NCBI GenBank assembly: GCA_963971575.1
Contig: OZ020623.1
Span: 15,750,980-15,814,979 of the forward strand
DNA length: 64,000 nt
From: Liopterus haemorrhoidalis
Lineage: Eukaryota; Arthropoda; Insecta; Coleoptera; Dytiscidae
Reading direction: 5' to 3'
The notes beneath the pieces were generated by a model. The model searched no databases and was not told the DNA's origin. It worked only from the letters and a program-made list of their open reading frames with translations. The first letter of the stretch is position 1; each line of letters opens with the position of its first letter. Positions 34,374 through 44,657 of the stretch are shown here, in pieces. Both the position numbers and the translations under genes were made by a program.

Positions 34374-34424
34374 GACAAAATGACGGTATAAGGGTTTTTT
34401 GGTCATACCTACAAAACCCTAAAA
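33278..34424 (+). repeat. Repeat A copy inserted in a LINE, with target duplication
   Basis: 1147 bp inside the Jockey fragment, flanked by AATAACTAAA at 33268-33277 and 34424-34433 (9-10 bp, sharing one base with the element end). Near the left end is a subterminal palindrome GTGTGAATTTTCACAC (33291-33306), then CAGGGTTTCGCAGGTATATA; the right end is GGTCATACCTACAAAACCCT, giving inverted AGGGTTTYGYAGGTAT. A CAGA tract (34340-34372) lies about 55 bp inside the right end. There is no coding capacity. A 9-10-bp duplication would suit a Mutator-like or unclassified DNA element, or a retroposon. Confidence 0.8.
33785..33870 (-). repeat. tRNA-like module inside repeat A
   Basis: On the minus strand TTTGGTGGTCTAGTGGCTCA contains a good A box (TGGTCTAGTGG), and CAGGTTCGTTCCTGGC a near-consensus B box 54 nt later, followed by A/T-rich sequence. 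This is like a tRNA-derived SINE head. A shortened remnant is present at the equivalent place in the 51-kb copy, so the module predates the divergence of the copies. It is not a functional tRNA: no proper acceptor stem. Confidence 0.5.
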
Positions 34425-34497
34425 ATAACTAAATGTAACTCAAAATATTTAAATCAAAAATGAAGAAATTGAATGTTCTGATTCTATAAAATATCTT

Positions 34498-35190
34498 GGT
34501 GTTTACAAAAACTGTAGCAGAGGCAGTAGGCATTTCATATGCAAGATTAGTGCCACATATGCTAAAAAACGACCAAAAGCAAGTGCGTATGACCATTTCT
34601 CAGCAATGTCTAGACTTGTTCAAACGCAGTACAAAAGACTTTTTGCAACGTTTCGTAACTGTCAATGAATCGTGGATACATCATTAAACTCACAAACAGA
34701 GACAAAAAAAACAATCAAAACAGTCGATAGCACTCGCTGAACCCATCAGCTGGTAAGGTTATGGCCTTTCCAGCTGATGGGTAAGGGATTTGGGATTCAC
34801 GAGGAATAACAAACCAGTATTATCGTTATAAGGCAGATTGAACAGAGAAATCAAATCCAAACGGCATCTTTTGGCAAAGATGAAAATCTCGTTTCACCAA
34901 GAAAAGGCACCTTCCACAAATCGGTAACTGCAATGGAGAAACTGCACGAATTACGATTCGAATTAATCGAACATGCACCGTACTCTCCAAACTTGACTCC
35001 CTACAATTTTCCAAAACACAAAAAATCGTTGTCTGGAAAGATATTTTCATGAAATACTGACATTTTTGAAGCTCTAAATGGATATTTTGAGAGCTTAGAT
35101 AATTCTTATTTTGCTGAAGGAATGAAAGATTTTGAAAATTGTTGGACTAAATGTACAGAAATGAATGGAGACTATGTATAAAAATAAATA
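34498..35190 (+). pseudogene. Mariner transposase fragment
   Basis: Read in fragments: TVAEAVGISYARLVPHMLKN, QVRMTISQQCLDLFKRSTKD, FLQRFVTVNESWIHH (first catalytic block, Asp now Asn: VNES for VDES), TAA, then in other frames KAPST, AMEKLHELRFELIEHAPY-like sequence near 34930-34985, and a C-terminus ending near MNGDYV at 35172. Multiple frameshifts. Same subfamily as 40737-41941. It adjoins the Jockey fragment directly at 34498. Confidence 0.75.
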
Positions 35191-35296
35191 CAATTTTTCC
35201 CCAAAAAGTTACGTTTTCTATCTCGCTGTAGAAACTTTCCAATCTCCCCTCGGAAGTCCAGTTGTTGTATTTGAACCTTCTAATAGTTACCTACAC

Positions 35297-35466
35297 CAGT
35301 GGTTCTCAAACTGTGGTCCGCGAGTCAGCTCTTGGTGGCCCGCGTACACAAAATTTTATTAGTATTAATAATGGGCCTTTACGAAAAAAAACATTTTTTC
35401 TTGATGTTGGTGTTCCGCGGTGAGCGTGGAAGTGGTTCACAGCTGTCAAAAATTTGAGAAACACTG
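35297..35466. mobile_element. 170-bp hAT MITE
   Basis: Ends CAGTGGTTCTCAAACTGTGG and, inverted, CAGTGTTTCTCAAATTTTTG, with a perfect 8-bp target duplication ACCTACAC at 35289-35296 and 35467-35474. Non-coding. Confidence 0.93.
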
Positions 35467-35469
35467 ACC

Positions 35470-35945
35470 TACACCACTGGCAACACTGTAAATTTGACCA
35501 AATTAACCAGTATGTTTACATTCCGTTGTACTTTTTTCAATCTGACCATTTTATTCAACATTAAATTTGATATTTATGTCATTAACTATAATGCTGCAAT
35601 ATATTTTATAAACAAAGAACTGATATTAAATACGAAACATAAAACATATAAAGCAGATAAATTCATCATGTTTTACCGTTGTTTATAATTACAGCACTAA
35701 AATTGGATAACAAATTAATAATGCTAAATCTATGCAGCATCATATTTCAATGCATTCATTTTATATTTTAAATGATTGTTTTTATATTTAACTATGAAAA
35801 TACCAAATGAGTCCTGTAAATTATAATGAAAGCTTCTAAAAATAGTTTCGATGAATATTATATGGGTTTTTAGTTGGGAAATTTTTTGTTTGTATTGTTG
35901 GTAGTAATCTTGTCATAAAATGGTGGATCTCTCTTAATATTCTTT
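35470..35945. other. Unassigned A+T-rich sequence
   Basis: Nothing recognised between the MITE and the mariner at 35951. Confidence 0.4.
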
Positions 35946-36140
35946 AAGTACGAGGTATGTAAATGAAGTAGCCGGACTGGCAACACAGCGTTTGATCTGG
36001 CAACATTTGGGACGCGGGACTTGGACGGGCGGTAGGTGAACTTATGATACACCTTCAGTGCGAGTTTGAACTCGCGAGAGTAATTTTGTTGTCCGTAGTA
36101 ATTTTTTTCGTGAAACAGTTTTTTCTAGTGTGTTCTAAAA

Positions 36141-37008
36141 ATGAGTGACATTCATTTCGAGCAAAAGGTATCAGGTTTTGCTTCAGACTTGGCCACAGTG
36201 CAACGAAAACTTTTGCAAAATTTCAGCTGCCTACGGAGGCAATGTTTTGTCAAGGACCCAGATTTTTTGGTGAATTAAGTCATTTTCAGAAGGAAGAGAG
36301 TTGATTGAAGATAAATCACGCAACGGAAGGCCTCAATCTTCAAGAACCGATGTCGATAGAATCCGGGATCTTGTGTGTTCAGATCGTCGGTTGACAGTCA
36401 GAATGATCGGGGTAGAGATGAATTTGACACACTACCGTTCAATAGATTTTGACCAATGAATTGGAGATGATTTATTTATTTATTTATTTTACATCGGCCT
36501 ATTTCTGCAACGAGGCTAATCGCCGATGCCAGGGGGGAGAGGTTCTACACCTGGATGAGGGGTGAATGATTGTGAGTAATGTAAACATATTATTCTCGCC
36601 CGAATAATATCACCAACAGAGGAGAATCGAACTACCGACCGCACAATCCAGACTGCTTTTCACCAGCCCAAACTGCACGACTTAATGCGCTCGGCCACTC
36701 CGTTGGCTGAGTTGGAGATGAGAAAATCGCCTTGATACACAGCAATTTGAATAAACAAGTTTTTGGCCAGTAAAAACATCCCAGTGGCTCCTCAGCCTCG
36801 TTATTCGCCTGACTTGAGTCCTTGCGACTTTTTCCTCTTCCCAAAATTGAAAAATCACCTCAAAGGACGTCATTTGCGAAGTCATTTTGGGCTGAAAGCT
36901 ATTCCAGTATTCGAGTTCCAGCACTACTATGAGGATTGGAAGAACAGTCTCCAGCGCTGTGTGGCTTCCCAAGGAAGTTATTTTGTGGGAGACAATATTG
37001 AATTGTAA
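36141..37008 (+). pseudogene. Mariner transposase, deleted and SINE-interrupted
   Basis: ATG 36141 opens MSDIHFEQKVSGFASDLATV-like sequence. Further blocks are KEES.LIEDKSRNGRPQSSRT (hinge) and DRRLTVRMIGVEMNLTHYRS-like sequence (36390-36455). A SINE interrupts at 36471. Past it the frame reads KNIPVAPQPRYSPDLSPCDFF (36766-36829, third catalytic Asp kept) and LFPKLKNHLKGRHL, and ends LQRCVASQGSYFVGDNIEL at TAA 37006-37008. The segment with the first two catalytic Asp is deleted. Confidence 0.83.
36471..36711 (-). mobile_element. tRNA-derived SINE, copy 2
   Basis: Minus-strand SINE of the same family as 23486-23749 (shared GCCAACGGAGTGGCCGAGCG head, AGAACCTCTCCCCCCTGG-like body, CCTCGTTGCAGAAATAGG). 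It has a (TAAA)n tail and a perfect 10-bp target duplication TTGGAGATGA at 36461-36470 and 36712-36721. Inserted into a mariner. Confidence 0.93.
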
Positions 37009-37139
37009 TTCTATTCGAATAAAAAAATCAGTCCGGTTACTTAATTTACACACCTCGTATATAGATTGCAAGGTAAGAGAGAACTATAAGTTAACTATCG
37101 TTTTAAAAACTTATCAGTTTATAGTTTACTCACATATAA

Positions 37140-38560
37140 GTAAACTAGCTGAGTACCCGTGCTTCGCTACGTTATATTGACGGTCTGCTATCATCGTGCA
37201 ATTATTATAAGTCATGGTTCCTCTATAGATCACATTGCTTACTCTCTCCTCAAGTGTAGATTCACCCCGTTGGAGGCTCATTAGTGTAAATTTTTCAGTT
37301 TGTTTCTAAACATGTGCACGGGTAACTTTTATAAGCAAAAACCTAGTCGATATCTCATTTGTCCTAAGAGATATATAGGAATCCGTGAAAAACCATTTTA
37401 CTCCTTTTCACCCCGTAGGGGTCGAAAAATCTTTTCTTAGTAGGTTCTTACGTCATATCGAGAAATGTACTCTTGGAATTTCTTATTTCTAATAAAAAAT
37501 ACTAATTTACCCCTTTAGGAATGAAATTTAAAAAACTGTCAGAATACTATCGAAAGTTTTAAAAAGTCACCTATATGCCAGAAAAGAATGCAGAAACCAT
37601 GGAGGGAATATACTTTGCGAATATCATGTATCTATGTCCAAGGGATGTTCTATTAATTAAAAAATATCCTTTTACCCCTTTAGGGGTGAAATTTTGAAAA
37701 ACTGTCAAAACCATTTCGAGATATTTTAAAAAGACATCTATATGCCAAATAGGAATTTTATAACTCAACCAACACAGAAAATACGGCGGTTTCTATAATT
37801 GTTTCTGATTGTAGATTCACCCTTTTAGGGGATGATTAGGACAAAATCTTGAAATAGGTTTTTTACCATTTATAAGGATAATCTTTATAAGCAAAAACCA
37901 AGGCGATATATTATTGACCTAAAAGAAATTGAAGAATCCGTGTAAACACATTTCACCCCTTGTCACCCCTGAGAGGTCGAATTTCGAAAAATCATTTCTT
38001 AGGGGGTTCTTAAGTCATAAAAGTGATATACTCCCCGAATTTTATGTTTCTTTGTCTAGACGAAATTCTATCGAATAAAAAATACCAATTTACCCCTTTA
38101 GGGGTGAAAATTAAAAAAACGGTCAAAACACTTTCTAAATATTTTAAAAAGGCACCTATATGCCAAAAAGGAATTTTATAACACAATAAACACAGAAGAT
38201 GCGAAGGGTTCTATAATTCACCCTGATTATAGATTCACCCCTTTAGGGGTCGATTAGAACAAAATCCTGAAATAAGTTTTTTAATATTTACATGAGTAAT
38301 CATTGTGAGCAAAAACCAAGTCGATATCTTATTGGACCTAAGAGATATTAAGAAAACCGTGAAGCCACATTTTACCCCTTTTAACCCTCTTTTCACCCAC
38401 TTAGAGGATGAGTTTCGAAAAATCCGTTCTTAGTGGGTGCTTACGTCATGGAGGGAATATACTTGCCAAATTTCATGATTGTAGGTCCAGTGGTTTGGGC
38501 TGGGCGTTGATTATGAGTAGGTAGCTTAGTTACGATTTTATATATATAGATTAGCCAGGT
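37140..38560 (+). repeat. 1.4-kb element built of ~420-bp units
   Basis: It starts GCTGAGTACCCGTGCTTCGC and ends near GGGCTGGGCGTTGATTATGA...TATATATAGATTAG. Inside, three diverged units repeat in order: GATTCACCCCTTTAGGGG-like (37260, 37815, 38231), TTATAAGCAAAAACCAAG-like (37330, 37886, 38305), TTTCACCCC...GAAAAATC, and TACCCCTTTAGGGGTGAAA (37506, 37675, 38093), with spacing near 416-420 bp. There is no coding frame. A sequence starting and ending like this is a familiar non-coding interspersed repeat type in arthropods, but I cannot name its class. Confidence 0.7.
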
Positions 38561-39120
38561 TCGACACTGGGAGCTATTTTAGCAATTTTAAATTCATGTT
38601 AAACATTAAAAAGTGTACGTAAATCTCTGTAATGTATTGTTTTTCCGTAAAACAATGTATCATATATTTGAAACAAAACACATAGATCTCTAAACCTTAC
38701 TAATTAAACAATCACACTAATCCGTGTCGTTGTATAGGTAGGTGTATTGAATCAGTGAATACATGGGGTGAAACCGTTAGTTATCGATCTGTGGTTCTAT
38801 CAGTGTCCGGACAAGCACCGGCGATATATGTAATATGTGTAAATCCCCACTTGTGATCGCCGGACCACCTACTCTAATCAAGAACATTGTCCCAAAAGTC
38901 ACTAGCCAATACTAACCCACTACTACATTATAATTATATGCTTGTTTATACTATCACATGATTAATTCCATTAAACAAAACATCTAGTGGGTTTAGCAAT
39001 TTACATATTATTACTAGAAAATATTGTCACGTGGGTGGTTTGGTGTGGAAGCAAATTTCAGGTTCAAATACAAAATACTTATTCTCTTCTTAATCTAAGA
39101 TTGCGATCAACGTGTTGTGA
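38560..39120. other. Unassigned
   Basis: Nothing coding. GTCCGGACAAGCACCGGCGAT and ATCGCCGGACC (38815-38865) form an imperfect inverted pair. Confidence 0.4.
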
Positions 39121-39128
39121 TCACATGA

Positions 39129-39638
39129 TTAACAGTTAGTTTATATACGGAACAAGAATATGGAATGGGAGATAAGTACACAAGAATAAAAAATATGAAA
39201 CCGTTTATATCGGACATAACATTTCGTCGCTGCGCCTGCGTACTTGCGTTGGCCTGTGTTTAACGGTTGTGGTTGGACAGGTTGTTGTGTTTAATATAAC
39301 CTTTAAAAAAATATCGTGTTCAATAAAATGGATTCAGAAGATTTTGTAAATTTATTTGCTTGTGTTCCACACATAATATTGTTGTTTCCAACCTTCTGAT
39401 CACAGCTGGAAAACATCTGTTCAACAAATTTTATTACGGCCGATATTTTGACCGTTGTGCGCATGCTTATCGTCTCTTATTCTTGGAATAAGAATAAAAT
39501 GTTAAATATTACCAACTATTCTTGTGTTTAAGTTAAATTTCGTTCCTACATAAACCGATATACAGCGCAGCCATGTTTTAACATCTTGTGTACTATTCTT
39601 ATTTCCGATTCCTTATTCTTATTCCGTATATAAACCAA
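39129..39638. mobile_element. Candidate MITE with ~80-bp inverted ends
   Basis: GTTTATATACGGAACAAGAATA at the left faces, inverted, GTTTATATACGGAATAAGAATA at the right, and similarity continues inward past GTACACAAGA on both sides to the CCGATATA/TATATCGG region. About 510 bp. ATG 39329 opens a short MDSEDFVNLFACVPH frame (stop within 25 codons), which is reminiscent of Harbinger N-termini, but a 3-bp target duplication is not evident. Confidence 0.6.
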
Positions 39639-39639
39639 C

Positions 39640-40550
39640 CATAAGTGTCATCTTCGTTTAATTCTTTTCGAACTATGCGTCGCCAATTGACGCGAACTTC
39701 GGCATCTCTAACAGTTGTCACAAGACTCGTCCCTATGAGATTGGATATAAAATTGGTACATCAAGTAGATGGTATACCGCCGCGGTGCTTCCCTTCTGAT
39801 TTTCCCTCAATACTGACATTAATTTAAGCCAAAACTTCTGGGTTCGACACATATTTTTGTCATTGGAGGTACAAGTAAAGGGGAGACGACATTGTGCAAG
39901 ATATGAAGCTACTTGCCACCAAAGCATGGAGGTACAAGTAGAGGGAATATACATTTATACATATTAAGTATAAAAAAATTATTAAAATACTAGTGCACTT
40001 GTTGCCAACTGTGTTAGCAAACAAATCATTACTTTACTTGCTCGACACCTCAGACTTCTTTCTCTAGCCTTACGCCTAACTTCATCCAATTCATATTGAA
40101 TCAACTCTTCGCCCATTATTAAAAACTGGACAAATAATGAGTATTATTCGCACCGGTGTAGGTCGGCACGAACCGACTCAGCTCCTAGTATTTTTATATT
40201 CTTGGAATAAAAAACTATTTCCGTCAGATATCGTTATCAAAAACCACACAATATCTAGAATCAATAACCTCGCTGTCTCTCTCTCTCTTTTTCTCCGTAG
40301 TATCGTGATTGAATTGGTAATGTCAACATCTAATCAAATACACTCTCCGCAGCATCCTTTGCTGTCCTCGATGTTATTTATAACAGAATCCTTTTACGGA
40401 AGAAAGATGTGCGAGAGAATGGTCACCTTGCTTTAAAGCACTCTAAGCAGTGTTTGTAATGGCCGATTTTATGGTTACCGCATTCTTCACTTGATCGATT
40501 GAAGACCTCACTTAATGGGGATAGACGGCAAATCTGTTTCTAATATTTTT
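39640..40550. other. Unassigned
   Basis: Several frames up to 99 codons, none with recognisable motifs; CT microsatellite at 40277-40292. Confidence 0.4.
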
Positions 40551-40555
40551 AGGAT

Positions 40556-40735
40556 ATGCTAGCTGGAGTACACGTACTTCGTACGGTTTTTGTGATGTAT
40601 ATTTTTGTATTTTTTTTTAACGTGCTTGCGTGAAACTCGGACAGATAGACAAAAACATTTTATTATCTTAGAAACCAAATATGTGACCGAAAAAATAAAA
40701 AACAGATGTAATGTAGCCTTCAATTTTATTATTGT
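40556..40735 (+). repeat. Repeat D copy
   Basis: CGTGAAACTCGGACAGATAG, AAAAATAAAAAACAGATGTA and GTAGCCTTCAATTTTA match 47020-47150. The mariner at 40737 is inserted at its right edge. Confidence 0.6.
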
Positions 40736-40736
40736 A

Positions 40737-41941
40737 GAAGGGTAGGTCAATAAGTTACTACAAAATCTAAGAGATGGAAGATAGTAGTAGTATCGAAACA
40801 AGTTTGTTTCTGAAGATTACCATCTGTCAATAGACTGCTGTCAAATTTTCAGCCATATCCATCGCGTGGTTTCATTTTTAAAATCGACAGAAGCAAAAAA
40901 CATTTTGAACAATGGAAAAAACTAGTTTCGTGTAGTGATTAAACACTTTCATTTGAAAGGCAAAACACCGAAGGAAATAAAAGCCGAGTTGGTTGAAGTT
41001 CATGGCACATCTGCACCAGCGTATAAAACTGTTTACAATTGGGTTAATGAGTTTAAACCTGGTCGTACATCCACAATTGATGAATATCGTTCGGGACCAC
41101 TTAAAGTGACTACGCCAGAAATGATAGATAAAATCCACGATATGGTCTTAAGTGACCGACGAGTCAAAGTGCGTGAACTTGTTGAGACCACAGGCTTATC
41201 ATATGGCTCAGTGGTTTTATTTTTTATCAAAAAATTGGGTATTGAAAGATATCGGCAAGATGGGTGCCGCGTTTGCTCACAGTGGAGAATAAACGCAATC
41301 GTGTGGTCGATTCATTAGCTGGTTTGACGCTTTTTTGTGGCAATTCTAGCGAGTTTCTCTATCGATACATAACCGTTGATGAAACATGGATTCACCACTA
41401 CACTCCAGGCACAAAGTACCAGAGTAAACAGTGGATTTCTGAGGGCGATCTAACTTCAAAGAAGGCTAAGACTGCGAAATCATTCACATTGACTACTTGA
41501 AAAAACGACGAACGATAAATGGAAAGTGTTATGCGTTTTTATTGGACCAGTTGAACGAAGAAATCAAGAAAAAACGCCCAAATTTGGCCAAGAAGAAAGT
41601 GCTCATCCATCAGATCAATGCATGGGTTTACAATTGTGCAGTTTAGATAGCGAAAATGCATGAATTACGCTTCGAATTGCACCTGTATCAACAGTATTCA
41701 CCAGATTTTACCCCCAGCGCCTCTTTCCTGTTCCCAAACATGAAGAAACGCTGGAAAAAAATCACGTCGAACGAGGAGGTCTTCATCAAAACAGAGGGCC
41801 TATTTGAGGGTCTTACTTTTTGGATGGCGTTGAATTTTGAAGAAATGCTAGGCGAAGTGTATCGAGTTAAATGAGACTATGTTGAGAAATAAAAATGAAT
41901 CAACCCAAAATAATGTGTTTTTCGACCTAAACCTACCCTCA
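40737..41941 (+). mobile_element. Mariner element, full length
   Basis: 1205 bp. Ends GAAGGGTAGGTCAATAAGTT and, inverted, TGAGGGTAGGTTTAGGTCGA, with TA at 40735-40736 and 41942-41943. Terminal repeats have diverged except for GGGTAGGT. Confidence 0.82.
40912..41874 (+). pseudogene. Mariner transposase, catalytically dead
   Basis: The true start is probably ATG 40912 (MEKTSF), one base deletion before VVIKHFHLKGKTPKEIKAEL. The frame then runs EVHGTSAPAYKTVYNWVNEF (helix-turn-helix), KVRELVETTGLSYGSVV, and shifts near 41250 to SARWVPRLLTVENKRNRVVD-like sequence (linker). The first block is RYITVDETWIHHYTPGTKYQ. In the second block HQINAW the catalytic Asp has become Ile. In the third, YSPDFTPSASFLFPNMKK, it has become Ala. 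The C-terminus ends LGEVYRVK at TGA 41872-41874. Several frameshifts. With two catalytic residues gone it is an old copy. Confidence 0.88.
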
Positions 41942-41944
41942 TAG

Positions 41945-42480
41945 ACAGATCTGTACTGCAAATAAAATGACACAATTGAAGAGATAATTTTACGTTAAAA
42001 ATATGTGATATTTTGTCGTTGACTGTATTTTAAACAAACATAAAGCTGTATAAAATTCAGTGATTCCTTTATTTCTACTCGTGTATGAAACATGTCGCAG
42101 TAAAGCAAACTTTTTATTATTTTTCGCGTAATCACTGAGATGGGAAATATGAAAAGCGTTGAAAAACTAGCACAGATATTTTTCCAAATACGAAACATCT
42201 GTGATGTATTGAAACAACACATTATTTCATTGTCAAAAATAGCAGATTAAAAAATACTCTCTAGTTTTCAAAATAAAAAAAAAAGATTGTTGAAAAATGA
42301 AATATTTGACGTATTAGCTATTGTTATATTTTGCGAAAAGCAGGATATGATATACTAAGGGTAATGAAATATTGATATATGAAAATATTGCAACCTGATA
42401 TTATTTATTATGATTTTTAAAATATATCTGAATTTTAGAGATATTTTTTATTCGATAAAAGCCCAACAAATACAAAAGGT
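41945..42480. other. Unassigned A+T-rich sequence
   Basis: Nothing recognised. Confidence 0.4.
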
Positions 42481-42720
42481 CGATTAAGAAAAATGTCGAC
42501 AAAGAAAAAGGCTGACAGACAAAAAGCCTACAAAGACAAAAGGACGACAGACAAAACGCCAACAAACAAAAAATGACAGACATAAGGCAGACAACGACAA
42601 AATGCAGACAAAAATAAAATGCCGACAGACAAAAGGTAGACAAAGACAAAAAGCCGGCAGACAAAAGACGGACAAGGACAAAAATCTAAGAGACAGAATG
42701 CGGAAAAAGACAAAAATGCC
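42480..42720 (+). repeat. Degenerate purine-rich minisatellite
   Basis: Irregular repetition of GACAGACAAAA, AGCCGGCAGACAAAA and CAAAGACAAAA units of about 12-18 bp. All three minus-strand frames are open across it, which explains the apparent Cys/Leu/Phe-rich proteins; these are artefacts. Confidence 0.8.
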
Positions 42721-42995
42721 TCCTTTTACCCAAAGGGAAAAAATAAAAATTTAAAAAAATTATAGAAAATGTACATTGATCTGAGCCGGAAACGTACGAG
42801 AGGAATTTTGGATCAGATTGCGTTTTTGAAAAATATTGCAGTTTTTGTGTTTTTGACAAAATTAATTATTTTATTAATTCATGGCTAATATTGTTATGGA
42901 TTTTTTGTATTTATAGCTAAGATAGTGTTTCATTTTTAAAAATTAAAAATATAATATTTTTTTTAACTAAATGTTTAACTAGGTTAAAAAAGTCT

Positions 42996-43026
42996 ACACT
43001 ACACTCTACACTGTAGAGTGTAGTGT
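42996..43026. repeat. Perfect 15-bp palindrome
   Basis: ACACTACACTCTACA and its inverse with a one-base spacer, inside repeat A. The 24.9-kb copy has only the left arm. Confidence 0.9.
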
Positions 43027-43364
43027 GTAGTGTTCAGTTATTTTATTATACTATTATATGTTATGATTCAACTTATTGTTTGAATTACTTTAGATTTTTG
43101 TTTATAAGGTACCAAAGAGGAATAAATTATTTATAGTAATGAAATACTTATTTATCAAATAACGCATTTCTGAAATTGAAAAAAATTAAACCATTTATCA
43201 ATATATTTCTCATTAATTTAATGATAAATCGAATACTAAGGAAATGCAAAAAAAAAAACGCTGGGATATTATTTAAATTTGGTTTAAAAACATTGAATGG
43301 AAGCTCTTAGTTCTCCAATATCGAATAAAATTGATAGTCGAAAGCTGTTGATTTCGATGTGATA

Positions 43365-43574
43365 AAATTTAAAAAAATAAATTAAATAATTCCCAACGCC
43401 TAGATAGGCGTATAAGGGGCAGAGAAAGTAAGTTCTCCGTTTCTAGACCACCAGCCATAGATATGAAAGCCGCGTGGTCAGTGTGACTTTCGAACGGTCC
43501 TATTATCCTTGAATGAACAGGTACTCATTTATAAATATTAAATACTTGAGGCTGAATCGACCCCAGAGCTGTCC
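43365..43574 (-). mobile_element. 210-bp retroposon with 12-bp target duplication
   Basis: Flanked by TTCGATGTGATA at 43353-43364 and 43575-43586, perfect. On the minus strand it starts GGACAGCTCTGGGGTCGATT, a near B-box, and ends in an A-rich tail with AAATT interruptions (43365-43395 on the plus strand). The comparison with 25.1 kb, where the site is empty, confirms the insertion. The family is not the same as the SINE at 23.5 and 36.5 kb; likely a SINE or a short LINE tail. Confidence 0.88.
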
Positions 43575-43699
43575 TTCGATGTGATATAGAACAAATATTC
43601 CTAGACACCCAGTATTATGTTGACTTCTTACACTTATACCTACAAAACCCTGAATTGTGTGAAAATTAACACTTCACATAAATTTATTTTATATTTCAG

Positions 43700-44650
43700 G
43701 TTCAACAATGTTAAAAAGCTGGTAGTAGCAACCAGTACTTCTGTTGACTATTAAATGGAGACAAAATCATTTCATTCCACACATCTGTTGAAAATAACTG
43801 TAAAAATCAAAAATTATTGCCTTGGTTATGTTTTTTTACGATGAAATGAAACCTCATTACTTCATATTTCAACCAAAACACGTAGCCATCACAGTTTGAA
43901 AAGGTCTAATAACCAAAAATTGACTATAATTTTTTAATTCTCTACACTGAAAACACATTCTCTGGCTACATTAATCAAAACTTTGCTTTAAAAGTTACGT
44001 CAATGTTACATAACCTCTAAAACTGTTTCATAATTTATAGCCAAAAACAATTGAAACTTTTACCCAAAAAATATCCCTCAAAATATCTAAAACTCATGAC
44101 CCTCTCGTCCGAAAAACCAAGAAAGTTTTATTTTTGAACGTGATAGTCAAGTTGCTTTATAAAGTTGAGAATCGCTAGACAAAATAAATAACAAACTTTC
44201 CTACGTGCTTCCCGGAATCTGTGATGTGAACACTGGCGTACGTATTAAGGAACAAAAAGGGTTAATATTGGGTTCTAACAATACAAATTTATTAACTATA
44301 TATCCAATTATATTATATTATATTCTCGGGAACAGGAAGAGAGCAAACTTCCACTACCAGACTACGAATTGGACACACAAGATTAACATACAGCTACAAA
44401 ATGATGAAAGAAGATCCCCCATTGTGCAATGACTGATACACAATCATTACAGTATAACACCTTATTACAGATTGCACTAAATATGACACAAGAAGAATAA
44501 CAAAAAAAACCCTACATAAATTTCTAACAGACACAAAACTATACAGACAAATATAGACTACTACTAACATACATAATACCCACATAATGAAATATAATAA
44601 ACAATATCTTATAAAATACAATACCGGGTACTAATAACCCAAGATGTTGA
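43700..44650. other. Unassigned A+T-rich sequence
   Basis: Nothing recognised. Confidence 0.4.
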
Positions 44651-44657
44651 TGTACTT

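Larger units (their letters stand above)
32938..34500 (+). pseudogene. Jockey-like LINE reverse transcriptase fragment, interrupted
   Basis: VVPQGSILGPCLFIIFLTDV and ELALYVDDTADFTSSSRTDT are the RT domain 4 and the YxDD active-site block (domain 5) of a Jockey-type non-LTR retrotransposon. The frame stops at 33145 after an indel. The next ~95 bp (GGAAAACAAAATTAAACACA...CGAAACAATATTA) is present twice in tandem (33133 and 33228). Repeat A is inserted at 33278-34424, and the LINE frame resumes after it as IKNEEIECSDSIKYLGVY (34447-34500), the block that follows the active site in Jockey elements. It breaks off into a mariner fragment. Truncated at both ends. Confidence 0.85.
35951..37057 (+). 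mobile_element. Mariner element carrying a SINE
   Basis: Terminal repeats CGAGGTATGTAAATGAAGTA (35951) and, inverted, CGAGGTGTGTAAATTAAGTA (ending 37057), with TA at 35949-35950 and 37058-37059. Subtracting the 241-bp SINE and its 10-bp duplication leaves about 856 bp, so the mariner itself is internally deleted. Confidence 0.9.
42720..43690 (-). repeat. Repeat A copy, minus, interrupted by a retroposon
   Basis: Closely parallels 24650-25230: CTTTTACCCAAAGG, ATTGATCTGAGCCG, GCAGTTTTTGTGTTTT and the right end CCTACAAAACCCTGAATTGTGTGAAAATTAACACTTCACAT. The usual microsatellite end is missing; the minisatellite at 42480 takes its place. Interrupted at 43365-43574. Confidence 0.75.

Noticed and set aside
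39640..40440. Frames of 60-99 codons as possible host genes
   Set aside because: No family motifs, no splice-site context, composition as in surrounding non-coding DNA.
42401..42713. Cys/Leu/Phe-rich frames in all minus-strand phases
   Set aside because: Produced by the purine-rich minisatellite; no signal peptide logic, all phases open.
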